Source: Paracoccus denitrificans (lineage in GTDB: Bacteria; Pseudomonadota; Alphaproteobacteria; Rhodobacterales; Rhodobacteraceae). From it: 64,000 bases of DNA. Below the pieces are notes generated by a model, which ran no database searches, had not been told where the DNA came from, and saw only the letters and a program-made list of their open reading frames with translations. The stretch spans positions 124,001 to 188,000 of the forward strand of contig QFNE01000001.1 of NCBI GenBank assembly GCA_003240735.1. The letters are read 5' to 3'. Position 1 is the stretch's first letter. Each line of letters starts with the position of its first letter. The translations under genes and the position numbers were made by a program. Below are positions 36,999 through 48,400 of the stretch, in pieces.

Positions 36999-38096
36999 CT
37001 AGAATTTGAAGTCGAGACCGAAGTCAGCCATCGTGCGGTCGATGCCGTCATAGCCGTCTTTGGTTTTGACGTGAACGACACCGCCCTTGATCATCGCGCC
37101 GCCGCCCAGGTCGTAGCCTGCGCCCAGACCGAAGACGTCAGCCTTGCCGTCTTGACCCGACAGGATGGAAGCTCCCGGCAGCACTACGTTGTCGTTGTCG
37201 ACCCGGCGCCAGAAACCAGCCAGCTGCACGTCGTTGGCCAGTTTGTATTCCGCGCCCAGACCGTACTGGTTGACTTTTACGTCGTTGTTGGGACCGAAAA
37301 CGGTCGCATCAGTGCGCGAGTACAGACCTTTGACCTTGAAGCCACCAACGGTGCCTGCGGCCGAGATCGCCCAGGTATTGACGTTGCCGATGTTGCGGGT
37401 AACGACGCCGGTTTCTTCGTCTTCCAGACCGAGCAGGTAGCCGCTGGTCAGCGGATCGCGGTAGACGTCGCCGCGCTCGTAACCGGCGCCCAGTTCCCAG
37501 CCCGCGACTTCGTAAGCAGCGCCCAGCGACCAAGCGTTGGTGTCACGCTTTTCAGCCGTGTTCTGATAGTACTGATCCTGGAACGATGCGAACAGTTTCA
37601 CACCGTTGATGGTGTATTCGTACAGCAGCGTTGCTTCCTGACGACCGCCCAAGTCGGTGTCCAAGTCCGAATTGTTGTAGTAGAATTCGTTCAGGTCATC
37701 CAGTTCGGTCACGCCGACATACGGCAGATGGCCGACGGCGTTCACGATCGCGGCGTCGGTGTCACCAACGCTGATCTTGCCGTAGGTGCCCGAAGCCCAG
37801 ACGATCCCTTTGTAGGCCGAACCGGCGATGCCGGTGTTCGACGCGCCGGTCGACGCTTGGTCAGCACGCAGCGACGCACCGAATTCCAGGCCCGAGTCGG
37901 TCTGACCGGTCATGGTGAATTTCACACGAGCGCGGTTGACCACGTTCCATGCGGAGTCAGTACCGCCGGTGCCGTTGACCAGATCCGAGTCGTAACGCAT
38001 GCCCAGTTTTGCGTCGCCGGTGACGGCGACTTCAGCGGATGCCGCGCCAGCAAAGGCGAGGACCAGCGCGCTGGTGGCAAAAAGAACTTTTTTCAT
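36999..38096 (-). CDS. Outer-membrane porin (Rhodobacter-type)
   Basis: This 365-residue protein has a signal peptide MKKVLFATSALVLAFAGAASA and a 16-strand-type barrel of alternating residues (EVAVTGDAKLGMRYDSD, RVKFTMTGQTDSGLEFGASL, GTYGKISVGDTDAAIVNAVG). It ends with a C-terminal Phe (DFGLDFKF) for BAM recognition. It resembles the general diffusion porins of Rhodobacteraceae. AGAGGGAAC precedes the ATG. Its own terminator and good ribosome-binding site suggest high expression. Upstream frames to 38381 are not part of the protein. Confidence 0.93.
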   Translation of the reverse strand: MKKVLFATSALVLAFAGAASAEVAVTGDAKLGMRYDSDLVNGTGGTDSAWNVVNRARVKFTMTGQTDSGLEFGASLRADQASTGASNTGIAGSAYKGIVWASGTYGKISVGDTDAAIVNAVGHLPYVGVTELDDLNEFYYNNSDLDTDLGGRQEATLLYEYTINGVKLFASFQDQYYQNTAEKRDTNAWSLGAAYEVAGWELGAGYERGDVYRDPLTSGYLLGLEDEETGVVTRNIGNVNTWAISAAGTVGGFKVKGLYSRTDATVFGPNNDVKVNQYGLGAEYKLANDVQLAGFWRRVDNDNVVLPGASILSGQDGKADVFGLGAGYDLGGGAMIKGGVVHVKTKDGYDGIDRTMADFGLDFKF

Positions 38097-38352
38097 CGTG
38101 TTCCCTCTTGTCTCTCTGTTGTCCCAGCACGGCGGGCCGGTCTGAGCATGCAGTTTGTTTCGCGTAACCCCCGTTTCATTGCAACGACGCGCGGGGGCTG
38201 TCCGAGGAATCGAAAAATCTGTGATGCACAAGCGCCACACTTTTTTGTCATGAGGCTGAAACCCGCCCAACCTGCCTGCGCTTGCTGCGACTTGTCGCAA
38301 GGTAGCGTTCCGCGCTAAGGCTTCGCAGGACGCGCGCGAAAAGGGATTTGCA

Positions 38353-38838
38353 ATGTTCGGACGCACCGCACAACTGACCATCGGTTTTGGCTTGATCGCG
38401 ACCCTGGCCGCTTGCGGCGGCAGCGGGGGGCCGTTCGGTCTGCCTGCATCCCAACATGCCCAACAGAATCAGCAGACGCAGGAAGAAAGCCGTTCATCGG
38501 TCTGGGACTTGTTCGGCAACCGCTCAGACCCGAACCAGCAGGTCGCCGTGAACCGCTATCTGTGGAACGCGAGCCTAGATGTTCTGAACTTCCTGCCGAT
38601 CCAGTCGATCGACCCGTTCACGGGCGTCATCGTCACGGGCTATGGCACGCCCCCCGGAGGCGGCCGCTCCTATCGCGCGACCGTCAAGGTCAGCGATCCG
38701 GCACTGGACGCCCGCAGCCTGAAGGTGTCGCTGCAAGGCGCCGGCGGCGGTGCCGTTGCCCCCGACACCGCCCGTGCGGTCGAGGATGCGATTCTGACCC
38801 GTGCGCGGCAGCTGCGCGTCCGCGACGGACAGCTGTAA
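38353..38838 (+). CDS. DUF3576 family lipoprotein
   Basis: This 161-residue protein has a lipoprotein signal (IGFGLIATLAACGGSGG, lipobox LAAC with Cys about 21) and a Gln-rich linker. The DUF3576 core follows: NRYLWNASLDVLNFLPIQSIDPFTGVIVTGYG, then YRATVKVSD. This family is restricted largely to alphaproteobacteria and usually precedes leuS-lptE-holA, as it does here. A function in the envelope is implied by lipidation and by the lptE link but is not established. Confidence 0.88.
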   Translation: MFGRTAQLTIGFGLIATLAACGGSGGPFGLPASQHAQQNQQTQEESRSSVWDLFGNRSDPNQQVAVNRYLWNASLDVLNFLPIQSIDPFTGVIVTGYGTPPGGGRSYRATVKVSDPALDARSLKVSLQGAGGGAVAPDTARAVEDAILTRARQLRVRDGQL

Positions 38839-38860
38839 GGCATCACGCACGCTGGACCTG

Positions 38861-38889
38861 TGCGGGCGGTGGCGATAAACCCGCCCGCA
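38861..38889 (+). other. Perfect hairpin between DUF3576 and leuS
   Basis: A 9-bp perfect G+C-rich stem (38861-38869 with 38881-38889) has an 11-base loop, without a T-run. It could be an attenuator or processing site ahead of leuS, but no leader peptide or T-box-like feature is visible. Confidence 0.4.
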
Positions 38890-38910
38890 ACATGACGTTC
38901 GAGGTCCCCG

Positions 38911-41433
38911 ATGCCCTATGATCCCCAGAACAGCGAGCCGCGCTGGCAACAGGCGTGGAACGATGCCGCGACCTTCACGGCGGTCCGGGACGAACGGCCC
39001 AAGTTCTATGTCCTTGAGATGTTTCCCTATCCGTCGGGCCGCATCCACATGGGCCATGTGCGCAACTATACGATGGGCGATGTCGTCGCGCGCTATAAGC
39101 GGGCGCAGGGGTTCAGCGTGCTGCACCCCATGGGGTGGGACGCGTTCGGCATGCCGGCTGAAAACGCCGCGATGGAGAACGGTGGCCACCCACGCGAATG
39201 GACCTATGCCAACATCGCCACGATGCGCGATCAGCTGAAACCGCTGGGCCTGTCCATCGACTGGAGCCGCGAGTTTGCGACTTGCGACGACGACTATGTC
39301 GCCCAGCAGCAGGCGCTGTTTCTGGATATGCTGCACGCCGGGCTGATCTATCGGAAATCGGCCGTGGTGAACTGGGACCCGGTCGACATGACCGTTCTGG
39401 CCAACGAACAGGTCATCGACGGCAAGGGCTGGCGCTCTAACGCGCCGGTCGAGCGGAAGGAGCTGACCCAGTGGTTCTTCCGCATCAGCGACTATGCCGA
39501 CGATCTGCTGACGGCGCTGGACGGCCTGAACGGCTGGCCCGAAAAGGTCCGCCTGATGCAGCAGAACTGGATCGGCAAGTCGCGCGGCCTGCAGTTCACC
39601 TTTGACCTGACCGCGCCCGCCGAAGGGTTCACCCAGATCGAGGTCTATACCACGCGTCCCGACACCATGATGGGCGCGTCGTTCGTGGCGATCTCCCCCG
39701 ACCATCCGCTGGCCAAGTCGTTGGAATCCGACCCCAAAGTCGCCGCGTTCAACGCCGAGGCCCGCAAGCTGGGCACCAGCGAAGAGGCGGTTGAAACGGC
39801 CGAGAAGCTTGGCTTCGACACCGGGCTGACCGTGCGCCACCCGCTGGACCCGGCATGGGAACTGCCCGTCTGGATCGCGAACTTTGTTCTGATGGACTAT
39901 GGCACCGGTGCCATTTTCGGTGTGCCGGCCCACGATCAGCGCGACTTTGAATTCGCCAGCAAATATGCGCTGCCGATCACCCCCGTCTTCGTCCCCGAAG
40001 GCGAATCCGATGCCAGCCCCGCCCTGCCCTTCGTCCCGCCTAAGACCGAGCGGGTGGAGTATATTCGCGGCTTTGGCACCGATGGTCTGGCAAACGGGGC
40101 CGAGGCGATCGACGCCGCCGTCACCGCCGCGGAAACCGCAGGTTTCGGCCAGGGTGTCACCAAGTTCCGCCTTCGCGACTGGGGTATTTCTCGCCAGCGT
40201 TACTGGGGCTGCCCGATCCCCGTCGTTCATTGCGACGACTGCGGCACGGTGCCCGAATCCAAGGCGAACCTGCCCGTGCTGCTGCCCCTGGATGTCAGCT
40301 TTGACGTGCCGGGCAACCCCTTGGACCGCCATCCCACGTGGCGCAACACGACCTGTCCGGTCTGTGGCAAGCCGGCCCGGCGCGAAACCGACACGATGGA
40401 TACGTTCGTCGATTCGTCCTGGTACTACGCCCGCTTCACCGCGCCGCACGCGGATACGCCCACCGTTGCAGCAGACGCCGAATACTGGATGAACGTCGAC
40501 CAGTATATCGGCGGGGTTGAGCATGCGATTCTGCACCTGCTCTATTCGCGCTTCTTTGCGCGGGCGATGGCCAAGACCGGCCACCTGCCCGAAAAGTCGC
40601 GCGAACCGTTCGATGCGCTGTTCACGCAAGGCATGGTCACGCACGAAATCTACATGACCGAAGATGCGCGCGGTCGCCCGGTCTATCACCTGCCCGAGGA
40701 TGTCGTTGATGGCATGCTCGCGGACGGGACCGCAGTGACCGTCATCCCATCGGCCAAGATGTCGAAGTCCAAAAAGAACGTCGTCGACCCGGTCAACATC
40801 GTGGCGAATTTCGGCGCCGATACGGCGCGTTGGTTCATGCTGTCGGACAGCCCCCCCGAACGCGACGTCGAATGGACCGCTGCGGGGGCCGAGGCGTCGG
40901 CCAAGTTTCTGGCCCGCCTGTCGCGCCTGTCCGAAGACACAGGCGAGGTTGACCGCGACGACCCCGACCTGACCCGCGCCACCCACCGGGCGATCGACGA
41001 CGTTTCACGCGCGATCGAAGGGTTCGCCTTCAACAAGGCCGTGGCCAAGCTGTACGAACTGGCCAACGCGGTCGGCAAATCGGACGCATCTGGCGCGCCG
41101 CGCCGCGCCGTCCTGCGCACGCTGGCGCAGTTGGCCGCGCCGATGGTCCCGCATCTGGCCGAAGACATCTGGTCACGCACCGGCGGCGAGGGTCTGGTCG
41201 CGGATGCGCCCTGGCCCAAGGCTGATCCCACGTTGCTGGTGGCCGACACCGTCACCCTGCCCGTCCAGATCAATGGCAAGCGTCGCGCGGACATCACCGT
41301 CCCCGCGACGATGCCGCAGGCCGAAATCGAGGCACTGGTCCTGGCCGACGAAACCGTCCAGCGCTTTCTGGAAGGCAAAGCACCGAAAAAGCTGATCGTC
41401 GTGCCCGGGCGGATCGTCAATGTCGTTGCATAA
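38911..41433 (+). CDS. leuS: Leucyl-tRNA synthetase
   Basis: This 840-residue class I synthetase has the HIGH-type motif [15 protein letters not shown] near residue 30. The CP1 editing domain ([35 protein letters not shown]) and a zinc-like knuckle ([32 protein letters not shown]) follow. The KMSKS loop is [16 protein letters not shown]. The anticodon-binding and C-terminal domains end near [11 protein letters not shown]. Length agrees with bacterial LeuRS. It overlaps lptE by 14 bases and is the second gene of a conserved alphaproteobacterial block. Confidence 0.98.
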   Translation: MPYDPQNSEPRWQQAWNDAATFTAVRDERPKFYVLEMFPYPSGRIHMGHVRNYTMGDVVARYKRAQGFSVLHPMGWDAFGMPAENAAMENGGHPREWTYANIATMRDQLKPLGLSIDWSREFATCDDDYVAQQQALFLDMLHAGLIYRKSAVVNWDPVDMTVLANEQVIDGKGWRSNAPVERKELTQWFFRISDYADDLLTALDGLNGWPEKVRLMQQNWIGKSRGLQFTFDLTAPAEGFTQIEVYTTRPDTMMGASFVAISPDHPLAKSLESDPKVAAFNAEARKLGTSEEAVETAEKLGFDTGLTVRHPLDPAWELPVWIANFVLMDYGTGAIFGVPAHDQRDFEFASKYALPITPVFVPEGESDASPALPFVPPKTERVEYIRGFGTDGLANGAEAIDAAVTAAETAGFGQGVTKFRLRDWGISRQRYWGCPIPVVHCDDCGTVPESKANLPVLLPLDVSFDVPGNPLDRHPTWRNTTCPVCGKPARRETDTMDTFVDSSWYYARFTAPHADTPTVAADAEYWMNVDQYIGGVEHAILHLLYSRFFARAMAKTGHLPEKSREPFDALFTQGMVTHEIYMTEDARGRPVYHLPEDVVDGMLADGTAVTVIPSAKMSKSKKNVVDPVNIVANFGADTARWFMLSDSPPERDVEWTAAGAEASAKFLARLSRLSEDTGEVDRDDPDLTRATHRAIDDVSRAIEGFAFNKAVAKLYELANAVGKSDASGAPRRAVLRTLAQLAAPMVPHLAEDIWSRTGGEGLVADAPWPKADPTLLVADTVTLPVQINGKRRADITVPATMPQAEIEALVLADETVQRFLEGKAPKKLIVVPGRIVNVVA

Positions 41434-41905
41434 CCCGCTGGTCGCAGTCGCGGCAGCGCTGACGCTTGCCGCCTGCACGTTCACGCCGGTCTATGGCCCG
41501 GATGGCCCCGGGCAACGACTGTTCGGGCAGGTCCAGCCGGCGCAGCCGAACACGCAGGACGAATTCGCCTTTACCCGCCGCCTGGGTGAGCGTCTGGGAT
41601 CCGAAGGGTCGCGCTACACGCTCAACTATAAGTTGCAGATCGCTGTCGTCCCGCAGGCCATCACCCGCGACCAGAACACCACGCGTTATTCGCTGAACGG
41701 CACCGCGGCCTTTACCTTGACGGACCGCAGCACCGGTGCCGTCGTGACGCGCGGACAGGTCAGCAACTTCACCAGCTATTCCGCGGTGGGCACGACCATC
41801 GCCACGTTGGCTGCCGAAACAGATGCGCGCAACCGGCTGGCCATCATGCTGGCCGATCAGGTCCTGACGCGTCTTTACGCCACAATGCCCGCCGACAGCC
41901 CATGA
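41420..41905 (+). CDS. lptE: LPS-assembly lipoprotein LptE
   Basis: This 161-residue lipoprotein has a lipobox at LTLAAC (Cys about 19) and [11 protein letters not shown], the conserved start of alphaproteobacterial Lpt[29 protein letters not shown] strands and a C-terminal helix follow. LptE plugs the LptD barrel and helps insert LPS in the outer membrane. The start overlaps the end of leuS by 14 bases and the TGA overlaps the holA ATG, so it is translated within the leuS-holA operon. Confidence 0.93.
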   Translation: MSLHNPLVAVAAALTLAACTFTPVYGPDGPGQRLFGQVQPAQPNTQDEFAFTRRLGERLGSEGSRYTLNYKLQIAVVPQAITRDQNTTRYSLNGTAAFTLTDRSTGAVVTRGQVSNFTSYSAVGTTIATLAAETDARNRLAIMLADQVLTRLYATMPADSP

Positions 41906-42930
41906 ACCTGAAAGGGGCCGAGATTGCGCGGTATCTCGCGCGGCCCGACCCCTCTCGGCCGGGGCTGCTGATCTATGGTGGCGACGGCATGCGCGTCGCG
42001 CTGAAACGGGCCGAGGCGGTGGCGGCGCTGACCGGGCCGAATGCCGACACCGAAATGCGTCTGACCCGGATCGCCGGGGCGGATCTGCGCAAGGACGGGG
42101 CGCAGCTTCTGGATGAAATCAAGGCGGTCGGGTTCTTCCCCGGCCCGCGCGTCGTGCTGGTCGAGGATGCGACCGATACCGTCGCACCCGCGATCGCATC
42201 CGCGCTGAAGGACTGGGACCATGGCGATGCCGTAATCGTCGTGACGGCGGGCGGGCTGAACAAGTCATCCGCGCTGCGCAAACTGTTCGAGCCCCACCCC
42301 CGCGCCGTGGCGGCCCCCATCTATGATGACCCGCCGGGCGAAGAGGAAATTGGCCGTTGGCTGGCGGACGCCGGTCTGACCGACGTGCCCCCGCCCGCCA
42401 TGCGCGATCTGATGGCGCTGTCGCGTGCCATCGACCCCGGTGACTTTCGCCAGACGGTCGAAAAGATCGGGCTTTACAAGCGCGGCGATGCGACGCCCCT
42501 GACCTCGGATGAAATCGGCGCGCTGGCCCCCGCCACGGTCGAGGCCGAGGTTGATGAGGTCATCGATGCCGCAGCTGACGGCAACACTGCCGCACTTGGC
42601 CCCCTGATGCGGCGGGTTGAAACACAGGGGATCGCCCCGGTCACGCTGTGCATCGCCGCGATGCGCCACTTCCGCGCGCTGCATGCGGCGGCGGCCGATC
42701 CGGGCGGCGCGGGGGCGGGGCTGTCCCGCCTGCGGCCGCCCGTCTTTGGTCAGCGCCGCGACCGCATGGCGCGTCAGGCGCAGGGTTGGGGCATGCGCGC
42801 CTTGGAAGACGCGCTGCATCTGTTGGTGGACACCGACCTGACGCTGCGGTCCAGTTCGCGCGCGCCTGCCATGGCAGTCATGGAACGGGCGCTGATCCGC
42901 CTTGCCATGATGCCGCGCGGCAGACGCTGA
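41902..42930 (+). CDS. holA: DNA polymerase III delta subunit
   Basis: This 342-residue protein begins [16 protein letters not shown] and shows the HolA fold: LIYGGDGMRVALKRAEAV, GFFPGPRVVLVEDATD, VIVVTAGGLNKSSALRKLFE and a C-terminal collar helix set. Delta opens the beta clamp in the clamp loader. It overlaps lptE by four bases (ATGA). The order leuS-lptE-holA is conserved in Rhodobacterales. Confidence 0.93.
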   Translation: MNLKGAEIARYLARPDPSRPGLLIYGGDGMRVALKRAEAVAALTGPNADTEMRLTRIAGADLRKDGAQLLDEIKAVGFFPGPRVVLVEDATDTVAPAIASALKDWDHGDAVIVVTAGGLNKSSALRKLFEPHPRAVAAPIYDDPPGEEEIGRWLADAGLTDVPPPAMRDLMALSRAIDPGDFRQTVEKIGLYKRGDATPLTSDEIGALAPATVEAEVDEVIDAAADGNTAALGPLMRRVETQGIAPVTLCIAAMRHFRALHAAAADPGGAGAGLSRLRPPVFGQRRDRMARQAQGWGMRALEDALHLLVDTDLTLRSSSRAPAMAVMERALIRLAMMPRGRR

Positions 42931-42931
42931 G

Positions 42932-44137
42932 ATGGATGCGCCACAGATTGAGCGTCCCTGCGCCCTGGTCGTGGGTGCCGGCCCTGCCGGACTGATCGCC
43001 GCCGAAGAGATTGCCCGCGCGGGTCACGCGGTCATCATCGCAGACGCCATGCCGACCCCCGCGCGCAAGTTCCTGATGGCCGGGAAATCCGGTCTGAACC
43101 TGACCAAGGACGAACCCAAAGACGTCTTCGCGTCCCGTGTCACAGGCAGCGCCGCGCCGTTGGTCCGCGTGGCACTGGACAGCTTCGGTCCCGCCGAGGC
43201 GGTCGCGTGGGCCGAAGGGCTGGGCATCACGATGTTTACCGGATCGACCGGGCGGGCCTTTCCCGTGGGGATGAAGGCGTCGCCGCTTTTGCGCGCTTGG
43301 CTGGCGCGTCTTGCGGGCCTGGGCGTCGAACTGCGCACGCGCTGGCGCTGGCAGGGGTTTCAGGGCGATGCCCTGCGTTTCGACACGCCAGACGGCCCAC
43401 GGCTGATTGCACCCAAGGTGGGCGTGCTGGCGCTGGGCGGGGCAAGCTGGCCGCGCCTTGGATCGGATGCTGCGTGGGTGCCGTGGCTGCGTGAACGCAG
43501 CGTCGGCATGGTGCCCTTCCAGCCCGCCAACATGGGCTTTCATGTCGACTGGTCACCCAAGATGGCCGCGCTGTTCGGCACGCCCGTCAAAGGCACGCAG
43601 ATCACTGCAGGTCCCCTCAGGACGCGCGGCGAATGGGTCGTGACCGAAGCCGGGGTCGAAGGCGGCGGCATCTATGAAATCGCGGCCCCGATCCGTGATG
43701 GGGCGACGGCGCAGGTAGACCTGATGCCGGATGTGTCGGCGGATGATCTGGCGCGGCGGCTTGCCGCGATCCCTGCCCGCCAGTCGATCGGCAACCGGCT
43801 GCGTCGCATATTGGGTGACGGGGTCAAGGCGGCGCTGGCCTTGGAATGGGGACGCCCTCTGCCAGACGCGCCCGATGCGCTGGCAGCCCGGTTGAAGTCG
43901 CTGCCAATTCCAATTGCAGGCCCGATGCCAATCTCGCGCGCGATTTCGTCTGCCGGTGGAATCACCGCCGACGCACTGGACCCGAATCTGCGTCTGCGCG
44001 CCGCCCCGAACCTTTTTGCAGCGGGCGAGATGCTGGATTGGGAGGCACCGACCGGCGGCTATCTTCTGACGGCCTGTCTGGCGACTGGACGCATGGCGGG
44101 ACAGGCCGCGGCGCAGGTGTTGAACGACCCCGATTGA
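42932..44137 (+). CDS. TIGR03862/HI0933-family flavoprotein
   Basis: This 401-residue FAD protein has Rossmann motif ALVVGAGPAGLIAAEEIA at the N-terminus, GKSGLNLTKDEP, TGSTGRAFPVGMKASPLL and LALGGASWPRLGSDA. The C-terminal FAD site is LRAAPNLFAAGEMLDWEAPTGGYLLTACLATGR (split over about 375-400). The set fits the HI0933/TIGR03862 family, whose reactions are mostly unknown; some relatives reduce bile-acid enones. It starts one base after the holA stop, so it is very likely in that operon. Confidence 0.85.
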   Translation: MDAPQIERPCALVVGAGPAGLIAAEEIARAGHAVIIADAMPTPARKFLMAGKSGLNLTKDEPKDVFASRVTGSAAPLVRVALDSFGPAEAVAWAEGLGITMFTGSTGRAFPVGMKASPLLRAWLARLAGLGVELRTRWRWQGFQGDALRFDTPDGPRLIAPKVGVLALGGASWPRLGSDAAWVPWLRERSVGMVPFQPANMGFHVDWSPKMAALFGTPVKGTQITAGPLRTRGEWVVTEAGVEGGGIYEIAAPIRDGATAQVDLMPDVSADDLARRLAAIPARQSIGNRLRRILGDGVKAALALEWGRPLPDAPDALAARLKSLPIPIAGPMPISRAISSAGGITADALDPNLRLRAAPNLFAAGEMLDWEAPTGGYLLTACLATGRMAGQAAAQVLNDPD

Positions 44138-44207
44138 CGGGGTGTGGCGAAAGCGCGCAGTGTCGCGGCCTGATCTTTGCGGCCAGACCCTTTTCAGGAC
44201 CTTTCAG

Positions 44208-45470
44208 ATGACCAAGGACGCACGTCTTTTCACGCCGATCCTGATTGGCGGTTCGATCATCCTGATGATCAACTTTGCCCTGCGCGCGAGCTTTGGCGTC
44301 TTTCAGATTCCCGTCGCCGAAAGCTATGGCTGGATGCGCGGCGATTTCAGCATGGCGATTGCCATCCAGAACCTTGCATGGGGCATCGGACAGCCCCTGT
44401 TCGGGGCTTTGGCGGAACGGTTCGGTGACCGCAAGACGATCATCCTGGGCGCGATTCTATACGCGCTGGGTCTGGTGATGACATCGTTCGCCCTGACCCC
44501 GGGTGGCATGCAGTTCTGGGCGATTGCGGTGGGATTCGGCATCGCAGGCACCGGCTTTGGCGTCATTCTGGCGATCATCGGACGCGCCGCCAGCGACGAA
44601 AACCGCAGCATGGCCCTGGGCATCGCGACGGCCGCCGGGTCGGCGGGACAGGTCATCGGCGCCCCGCTCGCTCAGGGGCTGATGGCCTTCATGCCGTGGC
44701 AGCAGGTGTTTCTGGTGTTCGCGGGTCTGGTTTTCCTGATCCTGCTGTTCCTGCCGATGCTGGGACACGGCAAGCCTGCCCCCAAGGCCGAGATCGAGGA
44801 ATCGCTGGGCCGCGTTCTGGGCCGGGCATTTCGCGACCCGACCTATCTGATGATCTTTGCGGGGTTCTTTTCCTGCGGCTATCAGCTGGCCTTCATCACC
44901 GCGCATTTTCCGGCCCTGATCGTCGAGATGTGTGGACCAATCGCGCCCGACGGCGGATTGGCTGCCTTGGGCATCACCACGACCAGCGCGCTGGGCGCGG
45001 TGGCGATCTCGCTGATCGGTTTGGCCAACATCGCGGGGTCGATTGCCGCCGGGTGGCTGGGCAAGCGCTATTCCCGCAAATACCTGCTGGCTGGCGTCTA
45101 TACGCTGCGCACCATTGCCGCGGCTGCGTTCATCCTGTCGCCCATCACGCCGACCAGCGTCCTGATCTTTTCGGTCGTGATGGGGTCACTGTGGCTGGCG
45201 ACGGTGCCGCTGACCTCGGGGTTGGTCGCCTATATCTATGGCCTGCGGTACATGGGGACGCTTTACGGCTTTGTGTTTCTGTCCCACCAACTGGGCTCGT
45301 TCTTGGGTGTCTGGCTGGGCGGGTGGCTGCACGACGTCTATGGCAGCTATACCATCGTCTGGTGGGTCGGCGTGGGCGTCGGGGCGTTTTCGGCGCTGAT
45401 CCACCTGCCGGTCCGCGAAATCCCGATCCACCTGCGGGGGCGGTCGGCGGCGTCGCCCACCGCAGCCTAG
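44208..45470 (+). CDS. MFS transporter
   Basis: This 420-residue protein has about twelve membrane segments and the MFS loop motif AERFGDRKTIILGAILYALG between segments 2 and 3. SDENRSMALGIATAAGSAGQV corresponds to the motif around segment 5. The overall pattern (FALRASFGVFQIPVAESYGWMRGDFSMAIAI) resembles the oxalate/formate antiporter or monocarboxylate-like branch. ATG 44208 gives MTKDARLFTPIL ahead of the first segment. The TAG stop shares the bases CTAG with the stop of the convergent RND gene. Substrate unknown. Confidence 0.85.
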   Translation: MTKDARLFTPILIGGSIILMINFALRASFGVFQIPVAESYGWMRGDFSMAIAIQNLAWGIGQPLFGALAERFGDRKTIILGAILYALGLVMTSFALTPGGMQFWAIAVGFGIAGTGFGVILAIIGRAASDENRSMALGIATAAGSAGQVIGAPLAQGLMAFMPWQQVFLVFAGLVFLILLFLPMLGHGKPAPKAEIEESLGRVLGRAFRDPTYLMIFAGFFSCGYQLAFITAHFPALIVEMCGPIAPDGGLAALGITTTSALGAVAISLIGLANIAGSIAAGWLGKRYSRKYLLAGVYTLRTIAAAAFILSPITPTSVLIFSVVMGSLWLATVPLTSGLVAYIYGLRYMGTLYGFVFLSHQLGSFLGVWLGGWLHDVYGSYTIVWWVGVGVGAFSALIHLPVREIPIHLRGRSAASPTAA

Positions 45471-45478
45471 GGCTGCGG
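45460..45478. terminator. Hairpin with both convergent stop codons in its loop
   Basis: An 8-bp perfect stem (45460-45467 with 45471-45478) encloses TAG. The palindrome CTAG at 45467-45470 supplies the TAG stop of the MFS gene (plus) and of the RND gene (minus). No T-run is seen on either side. Confidence 0.45.
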
Positions 45479-48400
45479 CAGGGCGTCCGCGGACTTGCGG
45501 CGCATCGTCAGGCGTTTGACGCCGACATACAGCGCCGGGACCATGACGATGGCGATGACCGTCGATGTGACCATCCCGCCCAGAACCGCGATGCCGATGG
45601 CGTTCTGCGCCTTGGCCCCGGCACCGGTCGCAATCGCCAGGGGCAGAACGCCCAGCATGAATGTGGCCGTCGTCATCAGAATCGGGCGTAGGCGCTGACG
45701 GGCGGCGGTGATCGTGGCCTGTGTCAGTTCGACGCCCGACTTGATCTGGGTCTCTGCAAACTCGACGATCAGAATGGCGTTTCGTGCCGCCAGCCCGATC
45801 GTCGTCAGGATCCCGACCTTGAAATAGACATCATCGGTCTGGCCCAGAAGCCATGCCCCCAGCAGCGCCCCCAGAACTCCGACCGGCACCGCCAGCATGA
45901 CCGCAAACGGGACCGACCAGCTTTCGTAAAGCGCCGCCAGCGCCAGAAACACGATAAGCATCGACAGTGCGTACAGCACCGGCGCCTGCGCGCCCGACTG
46001 CCGTTCCTGATAGCTGATGCCCGTCCACGCCACCCCGTAGCCGCCGGGAACCTGGGCCACCAACTCCTCCATCGCGTCCATGGACTGGCCCGAACTGGCC
46101 CCCGGTCCGGCCGCGCCGTCGACGCTCAGCGCCGGGGTCGCGTTGAAGCGGTTCAGGTTCGGCGACACCGGCGCCCATTCGGTCCGCATAATCGAACTGA
46201 AGGGCACCATCTCGCCGGTGTTGTTGCGCGCATACCATGCCTCGATATCGCGGGGCTGCATGCGCCAGCGCGCGTCGGCCTGCACGATCACCGGGCGCAG
46301 GCTGGAGCCGAGGACGAAGTCGTTGACCTCCGTCCCCGCGAAGACGGTCGACAGCATGCCGTTCACGTTGTCGACCGACAGCCCCAGACTTTCCGCCTTC
46401 TGCCGATCGACCGAGATTTTCAGCGCCGGCTCGGATTCGCCAAAGCGGTTGTCGACGTCCGCGACGCGGCTATCGCCCGCCGCCAGATCGACCAACTGGT
46501 CCATCGCGTTCTGCAACGCCTCGGCGCCGCGATTGGCGTAATCGACCAGATACATCGAAAAGCCCGATGTGTTCCCCAGTCCGGGAATCGCCGGGGGCTG
46601 TTGGAAACGCACGTCACCCTGGCGGTTGCCACGGAAATGATCGTTGCCCCGCTGTGCAATCGCCTCGGCCGAGGCGTCCGCAGACTTACGTTCGCCGTAA
46701 GGTTTCAGCTTGATGAACATCGTGGCGCTGCGCTGGCTGGTGCCGTTGAAGCCAAACCCCATCGCGGCGAATGACGATTCGACCGTCTCGGCCTCGTTTG
46801 CCTCAAGATACGCCTCGACCTGATCGACGACCTGCTGGGTCTGCTGGGTCGTTGACCCCTCGCTCAGGATCACGCGGGCCTGCAGGACGCCCTGATCTTC
46901 CTGCGGCAGGAACGATGCCTCCAGCTTCTGCCACACCAGCCAGACGCCGCCCACGATCACCAGCAATGCCAGCACCGAAACGATCGGGCGCGGCAGCAGG
47001 CGTGCGACCGTGCGGCCGTAACCGTCGCGCAACCGGTCCAGATTTCGGTTGAACCAGCGCGCCGGAGCAAAGCGCACTTCGTGCGTCTGGCGGCGCAGGA
47101 TCTGGGCACACAGCGCAGGCGTCAGGATGACCGCGACAAGGAGCGACAGCACCATCGCCGAGATGATCGTCAGCGAGAACTGGCGATAGATCACCCCCGC
47201 CGCGCCCGGAAAGAAAGCCATCGGCAGGAACACAGCTGACAGCACGACGACGATGCCGATCAGCGCCCCGGTGATTTCACCCATCGACTTGGCCGTCGCA
47301 TCATACGGGGACAGCCCCTCGTCATGCATCAGCCGCTCCACGTTCTCGACCACGACGATGGCGTCATCGACCAGCAGGCCGATGGCCAGAACCAATGCGA
47401 ACAGCGTCAGGGTATTGATCGTGTATCCGGCGATGAACAGGATGCCGACCGTTCCCAGCAGAACGACAGGAACGGCGACGACCGGGATCAGCGTGGCGCG
47501 CCATGTCTGGAGAAAGATCATCAGGACGACGACAACCAGCACCAGCGCCTCGACCAGGGTGTGATAGACCCGCTCGATCGACGCCTCGACGAAGGGGGAG
47601 GTGTCATAGGCCACGCGGAACTCGACCCCTTCGGGCAGGGCGGACGCGACCTGGTCCAGCGTGCGTGACACGGCGGCGGAGGTATCGACCGCGTTCGCCC
47701 CGTCGGCCAGATTGACGCCGAACCCGGCCGCAGGCAGCCCGTTGAACCGCGCACCCCCGCCATAGGATTGCAGCCCGATTTCGACCTTGGCCACATCGCC
47801 CAGCAGGACCGTGCCCCCACCTGCATCGGTCTTCAGCAGGATGTTCTGGAAGTCCTGAACCGATTGCAGCTGGCTTTGCGCTGTCACCGTGGCGGTGAAT
47901 TGCTGCCCCGGCACGGTCGGCTGCTGTCCCAGCGATCCGACCGACACGGTGGCGTTCTGCGACCGGACCGCCGCCACGACATCGGCTGGCGTCAGCTGAA
48001 ACCGCACCAGCGACAGCGGATCGAGCCAGATCCGCATTGCATAGCTGGACCCGAACACGTTGACCCCGCCCACCCCATCGGTGCGCGTGACCGGCCCCTC
48101 GACCACCTCAGACAGCAGGTCGCCCAGTTGAGAGGTCGCCATGCGCCCGTCCGTCGACACCAACGCACCGACCATCAGGATCGACGATGTCGACCGGGTG
48201 ACACTGACCCCTTGCTGGACCACCGCATCGGGCAGACGCCGTTCGACCTGCGAAATCTGGCTTTGCACGTCGTTCTGCGCGTCAACCGGGTTGGTGTCGC
48301 CGCTGAATGTCAGGGACAGGTTGGCACGCCCTTCACGCGACGTGGCCTCCATATAGATCAGCCCGTCGATGTCGGTCAGCGCGTCTTCGAGCACCCGCGT

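Noticed and set aside
38575..40986. 803-codon minus-strand open frame opposite leuS
   Set aside because: Its long length follows from high-GC codon bias on the leuS strand; leuS itself has every expected motif.
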